64,000 nt of DNA. Origin: Planctomycetota bacterium. GTDB taxonomy: Bacteria > Planctomycetota > UBA1135 > UBA2386. Positions 33,299-42,708 of this stretch are shown here, one piece after another. The notes beneath the pieces were generated by a model that did not search any database, was not told the origin of the DNA, and saw only the letters and a program-made list of their open reading frames with translations. The stretch's first letter is position 1. Each line of letters starts with the position of its first letter. The translations under genes were made by a program, and so were the position numbers. The DNA is taken from assembly GCA_014192625.1 (NCBI GenBank), contig BJHM01000013.1, positions 1 to 64,000 on the forward strand. Reading direction: 5' to 3'.

Positions 33299-35602
33299 AT
33301 GAATCGCAGCGTTTTTTCCCTGATAGCCATCGTGCTGACAATTGCACTTGGTGTGCTTGTTTGCGCAGAACCGCAGGCACCCGAAACGGATAACAAAAAG
33401 GTTCCTGCGCAGGGCCATAACACAGATACGCTGCCAAGGCCGTTACCGTCGGTCGCCCTAGTTAGCGTCAGTGATCCGCTGCCTTTTGATCTGCCGGTTC
33501 GAACCGACATAAGACGGGTTGGCAACGGCCAACTAATCGTGCAAGTGGAGCGCGAAGGGCAACCAGTGCCCGGCACCACAGTGATCGTCAGCAACAATTT
33601 TAACCAGCATGGATGGCCCAGCGAGCAGTCTGCGTGCGCCGATGCCTCTGGCACCACCAGGTTCACCCTTTCGTCTGGCACTTATAATTGCCAGACCATC
33701 GCTGGCGGCCAAGCCAAGGTTCTGGTGGTGGCTGACGCGCAGGCACACGTAACATTACAGATTTCAAAGGCGGTAACCCTGCGCGGCAAGGTTACCGATC
33801 CATCGACCCAGCCCATAGCAGGCGCCTCAATACTAGTTGCTGCACCGGGCTGTTTGAGCTTTCACGCGGTCACCAAAAGCGCGGCGGATGGGTCCTATGC
33901 GATCGACACCATCAGCCTCGGTTGCCGAGTCACAGCGACCAATAAAGACCATGCGCCTTCGCCTTCGCAACTGCTACGGGCGAATCCGAGCCAACCCTCT
34001 GAAATCTCTTTTGTGCTGGAGCCTTTGTTCACGCGATTGTCCGGCATCGTTACCGATTCCGAGGGCCGGCCAATCGCGGGTGCCCAGTTGTTTTTTGGCG
34101 AAGCAGCCAGTAGCGAGCACGTGTTCTCCAGAGCGTCACTGCAATGCATCAGCACGGATGCCGCAGGCCTGTTCACAAGCCCCAATCTCGCACAAGGACG
34201 TCTTTTGCTGCGGGGACTCGCGCACGGTTTCGGGCCATTCGAGCGCACCATCTTTCTAAACAGCTCCCTGCCAGACCCAATCAGCCTCACACTGGAGAAA
34301 GGGGCGAGCGTATGCGGCATCGTGTGCGACACAAATAACCAGCCCATCGCGGCAGCGACCGTGTGGAGCGGCGACTCAGTGCATTCGTTCGGCTCGCAGT
34401 TTACCCATAGCAACAGTGACGGCTCGTTCTGCCTTTCAGACTTGCCCGCAGGTCCGCTGCTAATCGCCGCATTCGCACTTCCGGATAAAATCGATCGCGA
34501 GGAGTTGCACTTACAAGCGGGCACCCAATCGGAATGGCGTCCTAATTTGTCGCGCCGATCGACCGCTGACGTGCACGGCAAATTGGTCGACAACAACAAC
34601 AAGGGAGCGAAAGGCTACCAGGTGATCGCGCTAGACCGCACAGCGCGACTCCGCAGCGGCACCGTCATCACCGACGACGACGGTGCATTTCTAATTAAGG
34701 CGTTCGCCAGCGGCACGCAGGTCCAAGTGGCGGCCTACAGCCCCAATCAAAGCATCCTTGGCTTCCCCGCAGCAGTGTGCGAAGGCGTTGAAGCTGGCGG
34801 GCAAGCCGCGTTGCTGCGCCTCGACAATCCAGATTCGACATTCGGCACGATTCGCGGCACCGTGAAAAGCCCTGATGGCCGCGGCGTGACCGCAAGAATC
34901 GAAATCCAGCAGAATGACAAGCGCGCCAGCGGCAACTTCGTCAGCGCGCCTGATGGCTCGTTTGTCATCGACCGCATCCCGGCAGGCAATATTCAACTGC
35001 TGATCGAGCACGATGTTTTCAGCGCGTTGCGGCGCACTCAGATCTTTTTGCAGCCAAGGGCAACGCTGGACCTAGGCATCTGCCAACTGGGCGCTGGCGC
35101 GGTGATCCATGGCACCCTCGCGAGCCCAGACGGGGCGCCCGTCGGAGCCTTGGCCATGCGAGTGATCGAAAACGGCAACGAAATCCACCTTGTCGATTGC
35201 ACCAATGGGTCTTACCGGACCGTCCCGCTGCGGCCTGGCAATTACGTTTTGCTGTTGCAGGCCGAGGGCCTCGCAGCAGGACGCGTGCCCGTCACGCTCG
35301 GCGACACCGACCTGCAAAAAGATCTCACGCTCAAGCTCGGCTTTCCGTGCCAAGTCCAACTGCAGGCGGCGGCCGGCGGCCTCGATGCACGCTGGACTTC
35401 GCTGCTGATCCGCGACAGTTCGCAACAGCCCATCTACAACGCTGGTTTGCCGTTTCATGACCGCGTAGCCAACTTCATGATCTGGTTGGAGCCCGGCACT
35501 TATCAGGCCTATGCGGTCGACGATGACGGCCACGAGGCTCGCTTCACACTTACCTGCAGCAAGGATGAGCGGCAAGAGTTGCTGGTTCTGCAACTACACT
35601 GA
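33299..35602 (+). CDS. Exported protein of carboxypeptidase-regulatory-like repeats
   Basis: 767 residues with an N-terminal signal peptide ('SLIAIVLTIALGVLVCA'). The rest is a chain of ~7-8 Ig-like beta-sandwich repeats of 80-90 residues. Each repeat carries the pattern 'VxGxVxDxxxxPIAGAxI' and 'DADGSF.I.x.L.AG' of CarboxypepD_reg domains; for example 'LRGKVTDPSTQPIAGASI', 'LSGIVTDSEGRPIAGAQL', 'GSFCLSDLPAG', 'GSFVIDRIPAGNIQLL'. Such arrays are structural or carbohydrate-binding modules on exported proteins, with no catalytic residues. It precedes the DUF1549/DUF1501 operon by ~95 bases and may be expressed with it. Confidence 0.82.
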   Translation: MNRSVFSLIAIVLTIALGVLVCAEPQAPETDNKKVPAQGHNTDTLPRPLPSVALVSVSDPLPFDLPVRTDIRRVGNGQLIVQVEREGQPVPGTTVIVSNNFNQHGWPSEQSACADASGTTRFTLSSGTYNCQTIAGGQAKVLVVADAQAHVTLQISKAVTLRGKVTDPSTQPIAGASILVAAPGCLSFHAVTKSAADGSYAIDTISLGCRVTATNKDHAPSPSQLLRANPSQPSEISFVLEPLFTRLSGIVTDSEGRPIAGAQLFFGEAASSEHVFSRASLQCISTDAAGLFTSPNLAQGRLLLRGLAHGFGPFERTIFLNSSLPDPISLTLEKGASVCGIVCDTNNQPIAAATVWSGDSVHSFGSQFTHSNSDGSFCLSDLPAGPLLIAAFALPDKIDREELHLQAGTQSEWRPNLSRRSTADVHGKLVDNNNKGAKGYQVIALDRTARLRSGTVITDDDGAFLIKAFASGTQVQVAAYSPNQSILGFPAAVCEGVEAGGQAALLRLDNPDSTFGTIRGTVKSPDGRGVTARIEIQQNDKRASGNFVSAPDGSFVIDRIPAGNIQLLIEHDVFSALRRTQIFLQPRATLDLGICQLGAGAVIHGTLASPDGAPVGALAMRVIENGNEIHLVDCTNGSYRTVPLRPGNYVLLLQAEGLAAGRVPVTLGDTDLQKDLTLKLGFPCQVQLQAAAGGLDARWTSLLIRDSSQQPIYNAGLPFHDRVANFMIWLEPGTYQAYAVDDDGHEARFTLTCSKDERQELLVLQLH

Positions 35603-35697
35603 AAAGCTGAGCCGCCGAAAAGAAAACGAGATTGGTGAGGGCGTGGACAGGGCACGCCGATAAGTCGATGATGCCGCCTCCGCCTACGTGGCATTCA

Positions 35698-38600
35698 ATG
35701 CAAAACAGGTCGTCCCTTGCGCTGTCCTTCTTATTGGTAATTGCGATCTCGGCAACTACCAAAGCCCAAGTTCCGAACGCGGCAACCGAGCTGCGCTACG
35801 ACCGCGATATTCGACCGATTCTGGCCGACCGCTGCTTCAAGTGTCACGGCCCGGATCCGGCCGCGCGCCGCGGCAAGTTTCGCCTCGACGACTATGCCTT
35901 CGCGACCGAGCAACACAAAAATGGCGCGCCGATTGTCCCTGGCAATCCGGCGGCGAGCCTGTTGCTGGAGCGCGTTGCCAGCGATGACCCGGACAAGATG
36001 ATGCCGCCGCCCGATTCGGGCAAACGGCATCTGCAACCAAGCGAGCGCGAGATCATCGCCCAGTGGATCGCAAGTGGCGCGAAGTATGAGCCGCACTGGT
36101 CCTTCGTGCTGCCGATTCGCGCAGACCTTCCGGCCGTGCAAACCACAAACTTTACTCGCAATCCGATCGACCGCTTTGTGCTCGCGCAACTCGAACGTCG
36201 CAAGCTGCAACCCAACGCCGAAGCGGATCGTGCGTCGCTAGGCCGCCGCGCATTTCTCACCGTGACCGGATTGCCGCCGACGCCAGAAGAACTGAACTCG
36301 TTCACCGCCGATCCATCGCCCACCGCATACGAAGCGCTGGTTGACAAACTGCTCGACACCGAGCCCTACCGATCGCGCCACGCCGAACGCATGGCGATAC
36401 CCTGGCTCGATGCTGCGCGCTACGCCGACACCTCGGGCATCCACATGGACGCGGGCCGGCAGATGTGGAAATACCGCGACTGGGTGATTGAGGCCTATCG
36501 CGACAACCTGCCGTTCGATCAGTTTGTGCTCGATCAACTCGCTGGCGACCTGATGCCAGCGCCAAGCCAAGCGCAGCAAATCGCGAGCGGCTTTCACCGC
36601 TGCCACGTCACCACTGATGAGGGCGGCGCCATCGACGAGGAATATCTCGTCGAATACTCCGTCGACCGGGTCGCCACGACCGGCTCGGTGTTCCTCGGGC
36701 TGACCCTCGGCTGCGCGCGCTGCCACGATCACAAATATGATCCGGTTAGCCAAGAGGACTTCTACCGGCTCTACGCCTACTTCAACTCGATCGAAGAACC
36801 AGGCCTCTATTCGCAAATCGCAGACGCGAACCGCGCCCTCGAACCGTTCTTTTCGGTGCCTTCGGTGGAGCAACAGCAGCAGCAAACGAAGTTGCAGCAG
36901 GATCTCCTTGACGCGCGCGCGCTGCTAGCGACCAAGTCGCCTGAAGAGGATCAGCAGATCTCCGAGTTCCAGAATTCGGTGCTCGACCGGGCACAACTCA
37001 ACTGGGTGGTGACACAAACGCTCTCGGCCAAGTCTTCGGCAGGTGCCACGATGACCGTCGAAGCCGACGGCTCGGTCCGCATCACTGGCAACAATCCAGC
37101 CACCGACACGCATACGATTCAACTGCATACCAATGCTCAGAATCTGCGCATGGTGCACCTGCACGCGATTGCCGATGTGCACCCAGATGGTCGCGTCGGT
37201 CGCGCCGCAAACGGCAACGCTGTGCTGCAAGCCATCGAAGTCGATATCGCCTCAGTGCTTGATCCGCAACAACACGAACACCTGCCGCTCGCATGGGCCT
37301 GGGGCGACGTGGAGCAGACCGACAGCGACTTCCGCGCCACCAACGTGCTCGCCGCCGATGATAAACTCGGCTGGGCGGTGAACGGACACGGCAAGACTGG
37401 GCCGCGCAACGCGCTGATCTTGGCCGAGCATGAGTTTGGCTACCAAGGCGGCACGACGATAACGGTGACGCTGCGTTACGACTCGATCTACGAGAACCAC
37501 GTCTTTGGCCACGTGCAGCTCGGCGTTAGCAGCATCAGCGAGCAGGGGCTTGCGATGCTGCCCGAGTCGCGCAGCGGCTACTTCGTCACCAGCCCATTCG
37601 CTGCGGAGGGCGAGGCAGATCTCTATGCACATGCCTGCGGCCCCGAAACCGCGACGGAAATAGACCTCCTTATGCTGTTTGGCGACGCAAAAAAACCGGC
37701 GTGGCACTACCAGCCCAAGTTTCACGAAGGTGTCGTGAACAACACGCCGAGCGGTCGCAACATCGTCTACGTGGCACAGCGCGTGTTTGCACCAAGCCAG
37801 CGCGAGCTCGAGATCTCCCTCGGCAGTGATGACGGCTTTCAGCTGTTCCTCGACGCCAAGGAAGTCGCGCAGCACAAGATCGACCGAGCCGTTGCGCCGG
37901 ATCAAGACCTCGCCAGACTGAGTTTCTCGGCAGGCCGCCACCTGGTGACGATGAAGGTCGTCAACAACAATGGTCAAGGCGGTTTCTACCAACGCTACAC
38001 AGCGGGCAAGGACGAACTGAGCAACGGCCTCGTTGGTCTCCTGCTGCCAAAAGCAGCAGGGGCCACCAATGCCGAGATGATTCGCGAGGAGTGGCGGTTG
38101 TCGTTCTCCAAAGGCTATGCCGAGAAGAAACTGCGCATCAAGACACTCGAGCAGGAAGTCACCATGCTCGAACTCGCCATCCCAAAAACGATGGTGATGA
38201 AGGAGCGCAAGGAGCTACGGCCAACGTTCGTGCTGAAGCGCGGCGCATATGACAAGCCGGACAAGAGTCGGCCGGTGCGGCGCGGCATCCCTGCGGCCCT
38301 TGGCAAACTGACGGCAGACAGCGAGGACAACCGGCTGGGCCTCGCCAAGTGGCTGACCAATTCGGACAACCCGTTGTTCGCGCGCGTGCAGGTCAACCGC
38401 CTGTTTGAACAAGTGTTTGGCCAGGGGCTCGTGCGCACCACCGAGGACTTCGGGATGCAGGGCGAGTGGCCAAGCCACCCAGAGCTGCTCGATTGGCTGG
38501 CGATCGAGTTCCGCGAGCAGGGCTTCAACGTGCGGCACATGCTAAAGCTGATGCTGAAAAGCGCCGCCTTCAGGCAGGACAGCCGCACGCCAGATGCAGC

Positions 38601-39276
38601 GCGGCTGTTCGACCCTGACAACCGGCTCCTGTCATGGTTCCCGCGCCGCCGCTTGACCGCGGAACAACTGCGCGACCAGGCACTCTACGTCGCCGACTTT
38701 TTGGTCGAACAGCTTGGCGGCCCGTCGGTGAAGCCCTACCAGCCCGAAGGGCTCTGGCAGGAGGTGGCAATGCAATCCTCCAACACCCGCGCCTACCAGC
38801 GCGGCAGCGGCAACGACCTGTTTCGCCGCAGCCTCTACACCTATTGGAAGCGCGCCAGTCCGCCGCCCACGATGCTGACCTTTGATGCGCCAACCCGTGA
38901 ATTTTGCACGGTGCGACGCGCGCAGACTAACACGCCACTGCAAGCACTCGTGCTCTGGAACGACGAGCAGTTCGTCGAAGCCGCACGCGGTCTCGCGGTC
39001 CGCACGATGCAATCTGCAACCACCGACGATGCCCGCTTGGATTCGTTGTGGCTGCGCTGCACTGGCAAGGCGCCCAGCATTTCGATTCGCGAACGTGCGC
39101 GGCAAACGCTGCTCGGTTTTCGCCAGCGCTACACAAAAGACCCGAGCGCCGCGCAAGCGTTGCTTGCGGTCGGCACGCGAACTTCGCCTACGGATCTGCC
39201 GCCAGCCGAACTCGCGGCATGGACAATGCTCGCCAACGCAGCACTCAACCTCGATTCAACGGTCTGCAACCCGTGA
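35698..39276 (+). CDS. Exported cytochrome c-like DUF1549/DUF1553 protein (PSD1 type)
   Basis: 1192 residues from ATG 35698, where the signal peptide 'SLALSFLLVIAISATTKAQ' begins; an in-frame ATG at 35632 adds a non-signal tail. Order: planctomycete cytochrome c module with 'DRCFKCHGPDPAARRGKFRLD' (CxxCH haem site), DUF1549 around residues 140-380 with a second CxxCH 'LGCARCHDHKYDP', a middle beta-sandwich (PA14/LamG-like, 'VFAPSQRELEISLGSDDGFQLFLD', residues ~680-780), and DUF1553 at the end ('RVQVNRLFEQVFGQGLV', 'RRLTAEQLRDQALYV', 'RRAQTNTPLQALVLWND'). This architecture is nearly confined to Planctomycetota and relatives. Function is unproven; a role in degrading complex polysaccharide is often suggested. 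First gene of a three-gene unit. Confidence 0.92.
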   Translation: MQNRSSLALSFLLVIAISATTKAQVPNAATELRYDRDIRPILADRCFKCHGPDPAARRGKFRLDDYAFATEQHKNGAPIVPGNPAASLLLERVASDDPDKMMPPPDSGKRHLQPSEREIIAQWIASGAKYEPHWSFVLPIRADLPAVQTTNFTRNPIDRFVLAQLERRKLQPNAEADRASLGRRAFLTVTGLPPTPEELNSFTADPSPTAYEALVDKLLDTEPYRSRHAERMAIPWLDAARYADTSGIHMDAGRQMWKYRDWVIEAYRDNLPFDQFVLDQLAGDLMPAPSQAQQIASGFHRCHVTTDEGGAIDEEYLVEYSVDRVATTGSVFLGLTLGCARCHDHKYDPVSQEDFYRLYAYFNSIEEPGLYSQIADANRALEPFFSVPSVEQQQQQTKLQQDLLDARALLATKSPEEDQQISEFQNSVLDRAQLNWVVTQTLSAKSSAGATMTVEADGSVRITGNNPATDTHTIQLHTNAQNLRMVHLHAIADVHPDGRVGRAANGNAVLQAIEVDIASVLDPQQHEHLPLAWAWGDVEQTDSDFRATNVLAADDKLGWAVNGHGKTGPRNALILAEHEFGYQGGTTITVTLRYDSIYENHVFGHVQLGVSSISEQGLAMLPESRSGYFVTSPFAAEGEADLYAHACGPETATEIDLLMLFGDAKKPAWHYQPKFHEGVVNNTPSGRNIVYVAQRVFAPSQRELEISLGSDDGFQLFLDAKEVAQHKIDRAVAPDQDLARLSFSAGRHLVTMKVVNNNGQGGFYQRYTAGKDELSNGLVGLLLPKAAGATNAEMIREEWRLSFSKGYAEKKLRIKTLEQEVTMLELAIPKTMVMKERKELRPTFVLKRGAYDKPDKSRPVRRGIPAALGKLTADSEDNRLGLAKWLTNSDNPLFARVQVNRLFEQVFGQGLVRTTEDFGMQGEWPSHPELLDWLAIEFREQGFNVRHMLKLMLKSAAFRQDSRTPDAARLFDPDNRLLSWFPRRRLTAEQLRDQALYVADFLVEQLGGPSVKPYQPEGLWQEVAMQSSNTRAYQRGSGNDLFRRSLYTYWKRASPPPTMLTFDAPTREFCTVRRAQTNTPLQALVLWNDEQFVEAARGLAVRTMQSATTDDARLDSLWLRCTGKAPSISIRERARQTLLGFRQRYTKDPSAAQALLAVGTRTSPTDLPPAELAAWTMLANAALNLDSTVCNP

Positions 39277-39283
39277 AGCTCTG

Positions 39284-40750
39284 ATGAACCCCTTCGAACA
39301 ACGCGCGCTCGATCTCACCCGCCGCCGCTTCTTCGGCATATCGGCGCAGACGATCTCCGCCACCCTCGGCACGGCGGCATTTGCGGATTTGCTCGGCCTA
39401 GCACCAAAGAAGCTCGCGTGTCCAAGTGCGCCACTGCAAACCACAGGGCCGCACTTCAAAGCAAAAGCCAAGCGCATCATTTACCTGCATATGGAAGGCG
39501 GGCCGAGCCAGCTGGACTTGTTTGACTACAAGCCTGATCTACGTCGCCGCTTTGATCAGGATCTGCCGGAGTCGATTCACAACGGCCAGCGGCTAACGGG
39601 CATGACTTCGGGCCAGGCGCGCTTTCCAATCGCGCCATCGGCGATGCAATTCACGCGCTACCAAAACCGCCAAGACGGCGCGTGGATCAGCGAACTCATG
39701 CCGCATCTCGGCTCAGTCGCAAACGAGTTGTGCTTTGTGCACAGCATGAATACCGAAGCGATCAACCATGAGCCGGCGATCACGTTTGCGCAGACCGGCA
39801 ACCAGCAGCCTGGCCGGCCAAGCATTGGTAGCTGGCTCAGCTACGGGCTCGGTTCACAAAACCAAAACCTGCCGACGTTCGTCGTGATGATCACGCAAGG
39901 CTTCGGCAACATGCAGGCACTAGCGGCGCGCTTCTGGGGCAACGGCTTCCTGCCGAGTGAGCACCAGGGCTGCAAAATGCGCAGCAGCGGCGACCCGGTG
40001 CTGTTCTTGCGCGACCCAAATGGCGTCACCCGCGAGGATCGCAGAGCCATGCTGGATCTCGTCACCGCCGCCAACGAGGAGGAGCACACGCACAGCCTCG
40101 ACCCCGAGATCATGGCGCGCCTGGCACAGCAGGAGATGGCGTTTCGAATGCAGATGTCGGTGCCCGAGCTCACCGATCTCAGCAAGGAAGATGCGTCGAC
40201 ACTCGCGCTGTACGGCCCGGACGCGCAAAAGCCTGGCACGTTTGCTAGCAGCTGCCTGCTCGCGCGCCGTCTCGCCGAGCGTGGCGTGCGCTGCATTCAG
40301 CTCTACATGCGTGGCTGGGATCAACACGGCAACTTGCCCACCGAGATGCGCGCGCAAGCCAAGGCTGTTGACCAGCCGATTGCCGGACTCATCACCGACC
40401 TGCGCCGCCGCGGCCTGCTTGATGAGACGCTGATCGTTTGGGGCGGTGAGTTTGGTCGCACGGTCTACAGCCAAGGCGCTTTATCGAAGACCGACTATGG
40501 CCGCGATCACCACCCGCTCTGCTTCACGATGTGGCTCGCCGGTGGCGGCGTCAATGCCGGCACCTCCTACGGCAAGACCGACGATTTTAGCTACAACATC
40601 GAACAGGATCCGGTGCACGTGCACGACCTCCACGCAACCATCCTCCACCTCATGGGAATCGACCATGAGCGGCTGGTGTTTAGACACCAGGGCCGCGACT
40701 TCCGGCTCACAGATGTCGCAGGCAAGGTCGTGAAAGGGCTCATCGCATGA
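39284..40750 (+). CDS. DUF1501 protein, Tat-exported
   Basis: 488 residues from ATG 39284, seven bases after the previous stop. The N-terminus 'LTRRRFFGISAQTISATLG' fits a twin-arginine signal. The body follows DUF1501 (alkaline-phosphatase/sulfatase-like fold): 'AKRIIYLHMEGGPSQLDLFD', 'FVHSMNTEAINHEPA', 'QLYMRGWDQHGNLP', 'IVWGGEFGRTVYSQ', 'YGRDHHPLCFTMWLAGG'. The conserved Asp/His set of the family is present. DUF1501 proteins always travel with DUF1549/DUF1553 partners, as here; a hydrolase acting outside the cytoplasm is inferred. Its TGA overlaps the next ATG by four bases. Confidence 0.92.
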   Translation: MNPFEQRALDLTRRRFFGISAQTISATLGTAAFADLLGLAPKKLACPSAPLQTTGPHFKAKAKRIIYLHMEGGPSQLDLFDYKPDLRRRFDQDLPESIHNGQRLTGMTSGQARFPIAPSAMQFTRYQNRQDGAWISELMPHLGSVANELCFVHSMNTEAINHEPAITFAQTGNQQPGRPSIGSWLSYGLGSQNQNLPTFVVMITQGFGNMQALAARFWGNGFLPSEHQGCKMRSSGDPVLFLRDPNGVTREDRRAMLDLVTAANEEEHTHSLDPEIMARLAQQEMAFRMQMSVPELTDLSKEDASTLALYGPDAQKPGTFASSCLLARRLAERGVRCIQLYMRGWDQHGNLPTEMRAQAKAVDQPIAGLITDLRRRGLLDETLIVWGGEFGRTVYSQGALSKTDYGRDHHPLCFTMWLAGGGVNAGTSYGKTDDFSYNIEQDPVHVHDLHATILHLMGIDHERLVFRHQGRDFRLTDVAGKVVKGLIA

Positions 40751-42690
40751 CCTTGCAGCCCGACAACCCTTGGCTGCAGTTGATCGGCCGCATGCACCCA
40801 CTGATGTTGCACCTGCCGATCGGATTGTGGTTTGGCGTAGCAGTGGTGGAACTCAGCGGCGCGGTGCTGCGTAGAAAACCCCGCCAGACGAACGATGGCT
40901 TCGAGCTGCCCATGGCGGTGACTAGGCAAGCTTCCTACGGCTCAACCCTCACGCTCGCGTGGCTTGCCGCAGTGACCGGCGCATTCGCAGCATGCTCAGG
41001 CTGGATCCTCGGCGGCGAAGGCGAACACAACGGCAGCAACTTTGAACTGCACCGCTGGCTCGGCGTTGCCGTTGCTGTGATCGGTCTCGCAACTGCGATC
41101 GCGGCGGGCTTTACCGCGCGCAGAGCATTCCGCTCGCTGCTGATCGCGCTCATGCTCGTCTTGATGCCGACCGGGCACCTCGGCGGCAGCATGACACACG
41201 GCGCCGACTTCTTGACCGCTCCGTTCGATGCGAAGTCAGAGGTCCCTGATAGCGCTTTAGGCGTGACGGGCGTGACGACGGGCGTGACGGGCGTGACGAC
41301 GGGCGTGACGGGCGTGACGACGGGCGTGACGGGCGTGACGACGGGCGTGACGGGCGTGACGACGGGCGTGACGGGCGCAGCAGCGGGCGTGACGGGCGCA
41401 GCAGCGGGCGTGACGGGCGCAGCAGCGGGCGTGACGGGCGCAGCAGCGGGCGTGACGGGCGCAGCAGCGGGCGCTTTGGGCGCGGTCACGTTTGCGCAGG
41501 TGAAAGTGATCTTGACGCGCACCTGCGTTCCCTGCCACAACGCGGAAAAGCACAAGGGCGACTTGCAACTCATCGACCGCAGCACGATTGAGCGCGGCGG
41601 CAAAGAAGGCTCCGCGCTAAACCGCGAGAAGCTGACATCGAGCCCGTTGCTATTGCGCATTTTATTGCCCTTGGACGATGACGATCACATGCCGAAAAAG
41701 GGCAAGCCACAGCCAACGCCCGCAGAGATCGAGACGCTGCGCGCATGGCTCGCAGCAGGTGCCCCATTCGATGACGCAATAACCGCGGACACGAAGCAGC
41801 AAAACACGCCGGCACAAAGCACTGGCGACGTGCCGTCTTCGCAGGGCGAGACGAGCAAGGAACCAGCGCGCGATGTGGCCCCCTTGTCGACTGCGGATTC
41901 AGCGAACAGTTCCGCCTCGCTCACGCAGGCAGCACAAAAATCGCAGGATTCAAAAACCCGCGGGAGCGATCCCAACAGTGCGGCCATCACCGCACTGCTG
42001 GTGCGTCAGATCGCCATGCAAGAGGTGCCTGGCACCGATGGCTTCGAGATCAACTTCGCCGCCGTCGCAAATGCGATCACGGCAGCCGAGGCCGCGTCGC
42101 TGCTCACGCCACTCGCGGCACGAGTGTACGATCTCTCGCTTGCTCGAGTGTCCGCCGGCGACGAACTCTGCGCCCTATGCGCTCAGATGCCGCACCTCGC
42201 GCGCCTCGACCTGAGCGCTACGCAAGTGACCGAACAGGGCCTTGCCAAGCTGATCGCCCTTACACAGTTGCGCGAACTAGTCCTTGTGCAGACGAAGCTG
42301 GACGACGGCGCTGTCGAGCCACTTCTTATGTTGCCCGCGCTAACCAAGGTCTACGTCTGGCACTCAGGGCTCACGCCCGAAGCCGTCACAAGACTGCGCG
42401 AGAAAAAATCTCTCAGCGTCGATGCCGGCGATACAAAAACGGCGCAGGCCCTCGAAGTCGAAGGTGAGTTGAAGTTCGTCAACGAACTGCCACTATTCGG
42501 CAAACCGCCACCGGAGAAAGACCCGGTCGCGTTGCTAACGCCGGTCAACGATATCTGCCCGGTCACTGGCAAGCCCATCGATGCGCGCTTCATCGTCGTG
42601 CACCAGCAACAAGCAATCGGCTTTTGCTGCATGAACTGCCCGAAGACCTTCTGGACGGATCCCGCCAAGTTAGTCATCAAGCCGAAGTAA
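40747..42690 (+). CDS. Membrane cytochrome c-like protein with 21-bp repeat linker and LRR
   Basis: 647 residues. Residues ~10-150 hold four membrane helices like DUF2231 ('HPLMLHLPIGLWFGV', 'LHRWLGVAVAVIGLATAI'). Then comes a perfect linker of five GVTGVTT and five GVTGAAA units. Next is a cytochrome c module ('VILTRTCVPCHNAEKHKGDL', one CxxCH), leucine-rich repeats near 470-560 ('LARLDLSATQVTEQGLAKL'), and a C-terminal YHS-like Cys motif ('CPVTGKPIDARF … IGFCCMNCPKTF'). It starts in the ATGA overlap with the DUF1501 gene, so all three are coupled. The order membrane anchor, flexible linker, haem suggests an electron carrier tethered on the periplasmic face; function not established. Confidence 0.85.
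   Translation: MTLQPDNPWLQLIGRMHPLMLHLPIGLWFGVAVVELSGAVLRRKPRQTNDGFELPMAVTRQASYGSTLTLAWLAAVTGAFAACSGWILGGEGEHNGSNFELHRWLGVAVAVIGLATAIAAGFTARRAFRSLLIALMLVLMPTGHLGGSMTHGADFLTAPFDAKSEVPDSALGVTGVTTGVTGVTTGVTGVTTGVTGVTTGVTGVTTGVTGAAAGVTGAAAGVTGAAAGVTGAAAGVTGAAAGALGAVTFAQVKVILTRTCVPCHNAEKHKGDLQLIDRSTIERGGKEGSALNREKLTSSPLLLRILLPLDDDDHMPKKGKPQPTPAEIETLRAWLAAGAPFDDAITADTKQQNTPAQSTGDVPSSQGETSKEPARDVAPLSTADSANSSASLTQAAQKSQDSKTRGSDPNSAAITALLVRQIAMQEVPGTDGFEINFAAVANAITAAEAASLLTPLAARVYDLSLARVSAGDELCALCAQMPHLARLDLSATQVTEQGLAKLIALTQLRELVLVQTKLDDGAVEPLLMLPALTKVYVWHSGLTPEAVTRLREKKSLSVDAGDTKTAQALEVEGELKFVNELPLFGKPPPEKDPVALLTPVNDICPVTGKPIDARFIVVHQQQAIGFCCMNCPKTFWTDPAKLVIKPK
41260..41469 (+). repeat. In-frame 21-bp tandem repeat, 10 units
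   Basis: Ten 21-base units inside the cytochrome gene: five encode GVTGVTT, then five encode GVTGAAA. Within each block units appear identical at the DNA level. The sub-repeat GGCGTGACG recurs, so length change by slippage keeps the frame in steps of seven residues. Confidence 0.95.
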
Positions 42691-42708
42691 TTGCCAGCGG
42701 CTGCGCGC

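Noticed and set aside
37252-37992. 246-codon minus-strand frame inside the DUF1549 gene
   Set aside because: Antisense shadow; no start signal or domain, and the plus-strand gene is well supported.
41260-41469. Possible CRISPR or intergenic satellite
   Set aside because: The 21-bp units are in frame inside a well-supported membrane cytochrome gene.
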